Part shown: positions 62,973-64,000 of the stretch, in pieces
Numbering within the stretch: position 1 is the first letter of the stretch
How the letters are laid out: every line of letters begins with the position of its first letter
Translations under genes and position numbers: made by a program
Source: Podospora bellae-mahoneyi
Taxonomy: Eukaryota > Ascomycota > Sordariomycetes > Sordariales > Podosporaceae
Length of the DNA: 64,000 bases
Direction of reading: 5' to 3'
NCBI RefSeq assembly: GCF_035222275.1
Contig: NC_085882.1
Coordinates: 3,727,501 to 3,791,500, forward strand
The notes under the pieces: model-generated
Database searches by the model: none
Seen by the model: the letters and a program-made list of their open reading frames with translations, nothing else
What the model was told of the DNA's origin: nothing

Positions 62973-64000
62973 TTACACCAACAAGACATCCCTCAACTCA
63001 GCCCCGACAATAAAATCGGCAAACGTCACTCTCCCGACGGTCCTCTTGTAAAAGTACTCTTCAAAATATCCAATCCTGCGATAAGCTCCCTTCTCAGTTT
63101 CGACAACCACCAAACCTCCCCAGTTCGGCATCCCAATGTCCGGATCATGCACTGTCCGTTCGAACAATGGCATCAACAACACGTCCGCAACAGCAGTCCC
63201 GGAATCCCCTGCCCACCCATCCTCCCAAGCATCAAGGTTAACCGCAATCTTATCGGCATATGCCCTCGCAGCCGTGACCGTCACATTCGCCTTCTTTTCT
63301 TTCGAAACAACACCCTCAATGTCTGACTCCACGGTCTCAAAATCAACCCTCAAACTAACCCGATGAACCCTCCCCCTAATCACCAACGAGGCACTCTTCA
63401 CCGCCGCAAACCTCGCCTTAGCCATCACCGGCTCAGCCTCAGCCTTGAGTATCGTCCCATAAAACACAACCCCTTCTTCATTTTCATCATCCGCCTCAAA
63501 CGACACATTCGAGTCCGTCGACGCCCAGGACCAGCTAGGCCCAGTGTACACCCCGTACCGGGGCCTTATCCCGCTCGCCATGACAGACCAGACAAGACAG
63601 GCGGGCATGTCCTCCTTCCACAACCCAGCCACGTACGTCTTTTTCTGCTCCTGCTCGTAAATCGCCGCGATGGCGGACACGGCGGTGATCTTGTCGCCGG
63701 GAAAGGACAGCTTGCGGTTGGTGTAATCTGATACAATCCTCGACCATGGGGCGAGCGCTTGGCCGGGGACAATGGGGAGGTCAGGCGATAGTGGATCGGC
63801 GCGTTTGTTGGCGCCGGTCACGGTGGTGGCGACGACGTGGCGGCAGGACCATTCGAGGCCGGCGGTGGAGTAGTGGAGGGAGCGGACGGGGAGTTTACGT
63901 TCTTGGTAGGTCCAGCCGCGGGTGCGGATGGGGTCCAGGTCTTCGAGGCCGTAGCTGTTGTTGGCTTTGAGGAGGAGGGCGGTGGTGTTGGGGTTGGGGC
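62973..64000 (-). CDS. HET-domain protein, C-terminal part (runs off the right edge)
   Basis: The frame is open from the window edge to the stop at 62973, about 342 residues seen. At the edge it reads LEDLDPIRTRGWTYQERKLP, matching the HET-domain block 'PL..RaW.fQE..Ls' and followed by SLHYSTAGLEWSCRH, the usual 'f...el.weC'. Further on come WSRIVSDYTNRKLSFPGDKITAVSAIA and GLWKEDMPACLVW, the typical 'W..lV..Yt...LT...DkL.AisGiA' and 'aGlw..dl...LlW' elements, then PSWSWAS. HET proteins trigger vegetative-incompatibility cell death in many ascomycetes. The N-terminal half of the HET domain lies outside the window. The remainder is a beta-rich C-terminal region of unknown role. No break is seen in the visible part. 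Confidence 0.85.
   Translation of the reverse strand, partial: PNPNTTALLLKANNSYGLEDLDPIRTRGWTYQERKLPVRSLHYSTAGLEWSCRHVVATTVTGANKRADPLSPDLPIVPGQALAPWSRIVSDYTNRKLSFPGDKITAVSAIAAIYEQEQKKTYVAGLWKEDMPACLVWSVMASGIRPRYGVYTGPSWSWASTDSNVSFEADDENEEGVVFYGTILKAEAEPVMAKARFAAVKSASLVIRGRVHRVSLRVDFETVESDIEGVVSKEKKANVTVTAARAYADKIAVNLDAWEDGWAGDSGTAVADVLLMPLFERTVHDPDIGMPNWGGLVVVETEKGAYRRIGYFEEYFYKRTVGRVTFADFIVGAELRDVLLV

Noticed and set aside
1-64000. CRISPR arrays, prophage or bacterial operons
   Set aside because: No regularly spaced direct repeats were seen, and the spliceosomal introns show nuclear fungal DNA.

Overview
The window is nuclear DNA of a filamentous ascomycete, most likely a Sordariomycete of the Sordariales type. 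Three things point there: short introns (about 49-106 nt) with GTRNGY donors and CTRAY branch points, strongly G/C-ended codons, and characteristic families (NPS6-type siderophore synthetase, HET-domain protein, STAND/NACHT-ankyrin proteins, Tea1/Kel-type kelch protein, Mug190-type C2 protein). Several dead gene copies carry premature stops of the kind made by C-to-T change at CpA, which would fit repeat-induced point mutation (RIP). The species cannot be named from the sequence.

Layout. 0-8 kb: a possible partial gene leaving the left edge, a shared upstream region with an exact SreA/Urbs1-type GATA site, and a complete two-exon NRPS with the A-T-C-(broken A)-T-C layout of extracellular siderophore synthetases. 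8-21 kb is accessory and gene-poor: a degenerate 21-bp tandem repeat, a decayed Tea1/Kel-like kelch gene, an intact gene with a C-x9-C-x10-C-x2-H motif and, 2.4 kb away, its dead paralogue, a secreted two-domain crystallin-fold candidate, a disordered protein, and LTR-retrotransposon fossils in inverted arrangement. 21-26.4 kb: a compact biotin cluster, bioB > < bioF < > bioDA, which would convert a pimeloyl thioester to biotin. bioB and bioF share their stop codons in a CTAG palindrome, and BioF ends in the peroxisomal signal SRL. 26.6-32.2 kb: two decayed genes, a PNP-NACHT-ankyrin (NLR-like) gene and a secreted GMC oxidoreductase.

32.7-44.3 kb is conserved housekeeping: an MFS transporter, a mitochondrial DUF1992/DNAJC28-like protein, BTN1/CLN3, an M13 (neprilysin-like) peptidase with a GC-AG intron, and a vacuolar M28 aminopeptidase. 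46.7-64 kb: an unrecognised protein with an HEIVH motif, an unrecognised 346-aa protein, a 1588-aa STAND ATPase ending in a ZZ zinc finger, an inorganic pyrophosphatase, a 1303-aa SMP/C2 membrane-contact-site protein, an unrecognised 255-aa reading frame, and a HET-domain gene leaving the right edge.

Three functional threads can be read: iron acquisition (NPS6), biotin self-sufficiency split between mitochondrion and peroxisome, and a surround of fast-evolving recognition genes (NLR-like, STAND-ZZ, HET), several of them dead. All gene models are read by eye; exon borders rest on splice consensus and frame continuity.
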